Part shown: piece after piece, positions 62,109-64,000 of the stretch | How the letters are laid out: every line of letters begins with the position of its first letter | Position numbering within the stretch: position 1 is the stretch's first letter | Origin: Moraxella caviae | GTDB taxonomy: Bacteria > Pseudomonadota > Gammaproteobacteria > Pseudomonadales > Moraxellaceae | Direction of reading: 5' to 3' | Length of the DNA: 64,000 nucleotides | NCBI RefSeq assembly: GCF_002014985.1 | Contig: NZ_MUXU01000056.1 | Span: forward strand, 1 to 64,000 | Notes under the pieces: model-generated | Told to the model about the DNA's origin: nothing | Databases searched by the model: none | What the model saw: only the letters and a program-made list of their open reading frames with translations | Program-made: the position numbers and the translations under genes

Positions 62109-62870
62109 TTACAGACCCAATGTCTTGCCATACCACTCAAAGGCTTGCATTTGGCTGTCAATCACAAACTGTACAAACGGCATTTCATCGCCATTTGCCC
62201 AGCTGTCCAATGCCTGATAATACGCCAAACGGCTTTCCACAGTAATCACCGATGGCAAAAATCCTGCTTTCATCAATTCCAAATTCATCAAAAGCCGCGC
62301 TGTTCTACCATTGCCATCAATAAAAGGATGAATGATGACAAAATCTGCGTGCAATTTAGCAGCCTTGTACACAGGGTGCAAATCAGCTTGATGATGCCAC
62401 GCAATCAATGCCAGCATTTTCTCGTCAAGCAATACAGAGCTTGGCGGCTTGTGGCTCGCACCACTAATCAGCACATCAACCGCACGGTAACGACCCGCAT
62501 TCTTATCATCAATGCCTTTTAAAATTAGCTGATGAATGTTTTTGATTTGCCATTCGCTAAAAGGCTCATGATTTGCCACCACGTCAAGCAAATATAAAAT
62601 TGCTTCTTTGTGATTGATACATTCCAAATGCTCTGTCAGCGCCTTGCCGCCCACCGTAATGCCATGCTCTAGCACCACTTTGGTTTCAAACAGACTGAGT
62701 GTATTGCCTTCAATCGCATTAGAATGATACGTCCAGCGCACCATCAAATCATTTTGCACGCTTGCCAACACCGCAGGGTCAAACGGCCTTAAGCAATCCA
62801 ATCGCCCCTTAAGTGCATCAAGTTCGGCAAACAGCAAATCACTTGGCTTATGACTATTATGACTGGGCAA
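62109..62870 (-). CDS. Fic family protein (TTG start inside gshB)
   Basis: A Fic-domain enzyme, usually an AMP transferase acting on protein targets. The core motif HPFIDGNGRTAR (about 181-192) is complete, with the catalytic His. An N-terminal inhibitory helix motif S-N-A-I-E-G (about 50-55) marks a class II, self-inhibited Fic. The middle QIKNIHQLILKGI and YRAVDVLISGASHKPP segments fit the family. The reading frame has no early ATG. A TTG at 62870 stands five bases behind a strong GGAGAG site, overlapping the gshB end by 14 bases, giving 253 residues; another TTG at 62891 would give 260. Overlap suggests translational coupling to gshB. No DNA-binding domain and no antitoxin gene is adjacent. 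Confidence 0.87.
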   Translation of the reverse strand: MPSHNSHKPSDLLFAELDALKGRLDCLRPFDPAVLASVQNDLMVRWTYHSNAIEGNTLSLFETKVVLEHGITVGGKALTEHLECINHKEAILYLLDVVANHEPFSEWQIKNIHQLILKGIDDKNAGRYRAVDVLISGASHKPPSSVLLDEKMLALIAWHHQADLHPVYKAAKLHADFVIIHPFIDGNGRTARLLMNLELMKAGFLPSVITVESRLAYYQALDSWANGDEMPFVQFVIDSQMQAFEWYGKTLGL

Positions 62871-63813
62871 GTAAACTCTCCACAAACCCAATAAAATCTA
62901 CCGCGATTTGCGTACCGAATTGGTCGTCAATCTCACGCACGCACGTTGGGCTGGTAACGTTGATTTCGGTGATTTTTGCACCAATCAAATCCAAGCCCAC
63001 AAAATACAAACCTTTTTCTAGCAAAATCGGCGCAACTTTCTCGGCCACAGCACGCTCGGCATCGCTTAGTGGCATTGCCACACCACGGCCGCCAGCCGCC
63101 AAATTGCCGCGCGTCTCACCGCCTTGCGGAATGCGCGCCAAACAATACGGCACCACCTGCCCACCCACAATCAGCACACGCTTATCACCTTCTTTAATCG
63201 CTGGCAAATATTTTTGTGCCATAATGGGCAGCGTCTGCATTTGCGTGAGCATTTCTAGCGTTGAGCCGATGTTTGGGCTGTCCGCCGTTAAGCGGAAAAT
63301 CCCCATGCCGCCCATGCCATCAAGCGGCTTGACAATCACATCGCCGTGCTGCTTGATGAACTCACGAATGTGCGCTTGCTTGGCGGTAACGATGGTCTCG
63401 CTCATCTCTTCGCTAAACCAAGTGGCAAACAGCTTTTCATTGCAATCGCGAATGGACGATGGATCATTCACCACCAGCACGCCAGCAGCTTTCGCCTTAT
63501 CCAAAAGATAAGTGGCGTAAATGAAATTCATGTCAAATGGCGGATCTTTGCGCATCAAAATCACGTCAAATTCAGTAACTTTGACGGTACTTTTCTCGCC
63601 CAATTCATAAAATTTCTCAGGATTTTTAAAAACTTCCACAGGCTGACTGTCCACATACAGCTCGCCTAAGTTTAGCCACAAATCATGAATGCCGCAATAA
63701 TACAAGCCATGCCCACGCTCACGAATCGCCCACATCATCGCAAGGGTTGAGTCTTTTTTGTAATTGATGGTGGCAATGTCGTCCATCACGACCAAAAAGT
63801 TGAGTTTTTTCAT
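62857..63813 (-). CDS. gshB: Glutathione synthetase
   Basis: ATP-grasp ligase joining gamma-glutamylcysteine and glycine. The 318 residues start MKKLNFLVVMDDIATINYKK and contain LMRKDPPFDMNFIYATYLLD, VIVKPLDGMGGMGIF, PQGGETRGNLAAGGRG and TEINVTSPTCVREID, all diagnostic. The start at 63813 follows GGAG at nine bases; eight more codons upstream are open. The gene begins four bases after the pyrE stop and its end overlaps fic, so pyrE-gshB-fic look cotranscribed. gshA is not in the window. Confidence 0.96.
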   Translation of the reverse strand: MKKLNFLVVMDDIATINYKKDSTLAMMWAIRERGHGLYYCGIHDLWLNLGELYVDSQPVEVFKNPEKFYELGEKSTVKVTEFDVILMRKDPPFDMNFIYATYLLDKAKAAGVLVVNDPSSIRDCNEKLFATWFSEEMSETIVTAKQAHIREFIKQHGDVIVKPLDGMGGMGIFRLTADSPNIGSTLEMLTQMQTLPIMAQKYLPAIKEGDKRVLIVGGQVVPYCLARIPQGGETRGNLAAGGRGVAMPLSDAERAVAEKVAPILLEKGLYFVGLDLIGAKITEINVTSPTCVREIDDQFGTQIAVDFIGFVESLLAQS

Positions 63814-63817
63814 TGAT

Positions 63818-64000
63818 TTATACTCCATAAGTCGCACGGTATGCCATCATGCGCTCCAGCACATCTGTCTCGCCTTTGGCTTGTAAAAATGCGATAATGT
63901 CGTCAATATCCACCAAAGAATGCACAGGCACGCCAAAATCTTCGGTGATTTGCTGTACCGCACTGCGCTCATCTTGCCCTTTTTCTTTACGGTCAAGCGC
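63818..64000 (-). CDS. pyrE: Orotate phosphoribosyltransferase, C-terminal part (cut by window edge)
   Basis: The last 60 codons of a minus-strand gene are visible. The translation begins ALDRKEKGQDERSAVQQI, matching the conserved ALDRQE-G segment after the PRPP loop of PyrE, then TEDFGVPVHSLVDIDDIIAF and a terminal ALERM-like end (VLERMMAYRATYGV). PyrE converts orotate and PRPP to OMP in pyrimidine synthesis. The rest lies beyond position 64000. Confidence 0.85.
   Translation of the reverse strand, partial: ALDRKEKGQDERSAVQQITEDFGVPVHSLVDIDDIIAFLQAKGETDVLERMMAYRATYGV

Noticed and set aside
62109-62870. Toxin-antitoxin module (Fic with antitoxin)
   Set aside because: The inhibitory motif is within the same protein and no small antitoxin gene is adjacent; neighbours are housekeeping genes.

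Overview
The window reads as chromosomal DNA of a gammaproteobacterium in the Moraxellaceae, most likely Moraxella or a close relative. This rests on the proteins (pilV-pilW-pilX-pilY1-pilE minor pilin cluster, prmA-fis-purH order, leuS-lptE-holA order, DUF2789 and YeaC proteins, a Frm2-type nitroreductase, OMPLA), on moderate GC with AT-rich gaps, and on an IS1016-type insertion sequence at the left edge. The genus is inferred from protein character and gene order; no search was run.

Layout. 1-435: left part of an IS1016/IS1595 element. 0.6-9.7 kb, minus strand: two TSUP anion permeases flanking coaBC, then yeaC, nadK, a Bax-inhibitor-1 family protein and a CcoI-type copper P-type ATPase. 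10.1-16.4 kb, plus strand: mrcB (PBP1b), prmA, fis, purH. 16.6-26.4 kb: nhaA, nitronate monooxygenase, an MliC-type lysozyme-inhibitor lipoprotein, mdh, slt, miaB and a DUF2789 gene. 26.5-37.5 kb, minus strand: an outer-membrane barrel protein, the type IV pilus minor pilin/adhesin operon, comF, phospholipase A and a DUF3465 lipoprotein. 38-41.2 kb: nitroreductase, a small lytic transglycosylase, htpX. 41.3-43.1 kb: a small accessory patch holding a 52-residue membrane protein and three tandem paralogues of an unrecognised protein, one of them decayed. 43.1-46.9 kb: lrgAB, DUF2218, dut, argB, an ArsC-like protein. 47.3-55.5 kb, plus strand: leuS-lptE-holA, macAB. 55.7-56.0 kb: two identical tRNA-Lys genes and one tRNA-Asn. 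56.2-58.0 kb: an SbmA/YddA-like ABC transporter. 58.3-64.0 kb, minus strand: pyrE (partial), gshB, fic, murG, murC, ddlB.

Most of the window is housekeeping. Several genes converge on the envelope: PBP1b, two lytic transglycosylases, LrgAB, MurG/MurC/Ddl, the lysozyme inhibitor, LptE and OMPLA. A second group fits natural transformation and surface attachment: minor pilins, PilY1 and ComF. No CRISPR array, prophage or recognisable defence island is present.

The least ordinary signals are: (1) the tandem three-member family at 41.77-43.07 kb; (2) short tandem repeats with periods of 12, 15 or 18 bp, always a multiple of three, in linkers and leaders of at least seven proteins, with non-triplet-period relatives (14 and 17 bp) only outside genes; (3) an 85-bp MITE/REPIN-like element in at least four copies plus a half copy; (4) palindromes inside the promoters of mdh and htpX; (5) a 19-codon Cys-rich ORF in the leuS leader; (6) a Fic gene that appears to start at TTG inside gshB.
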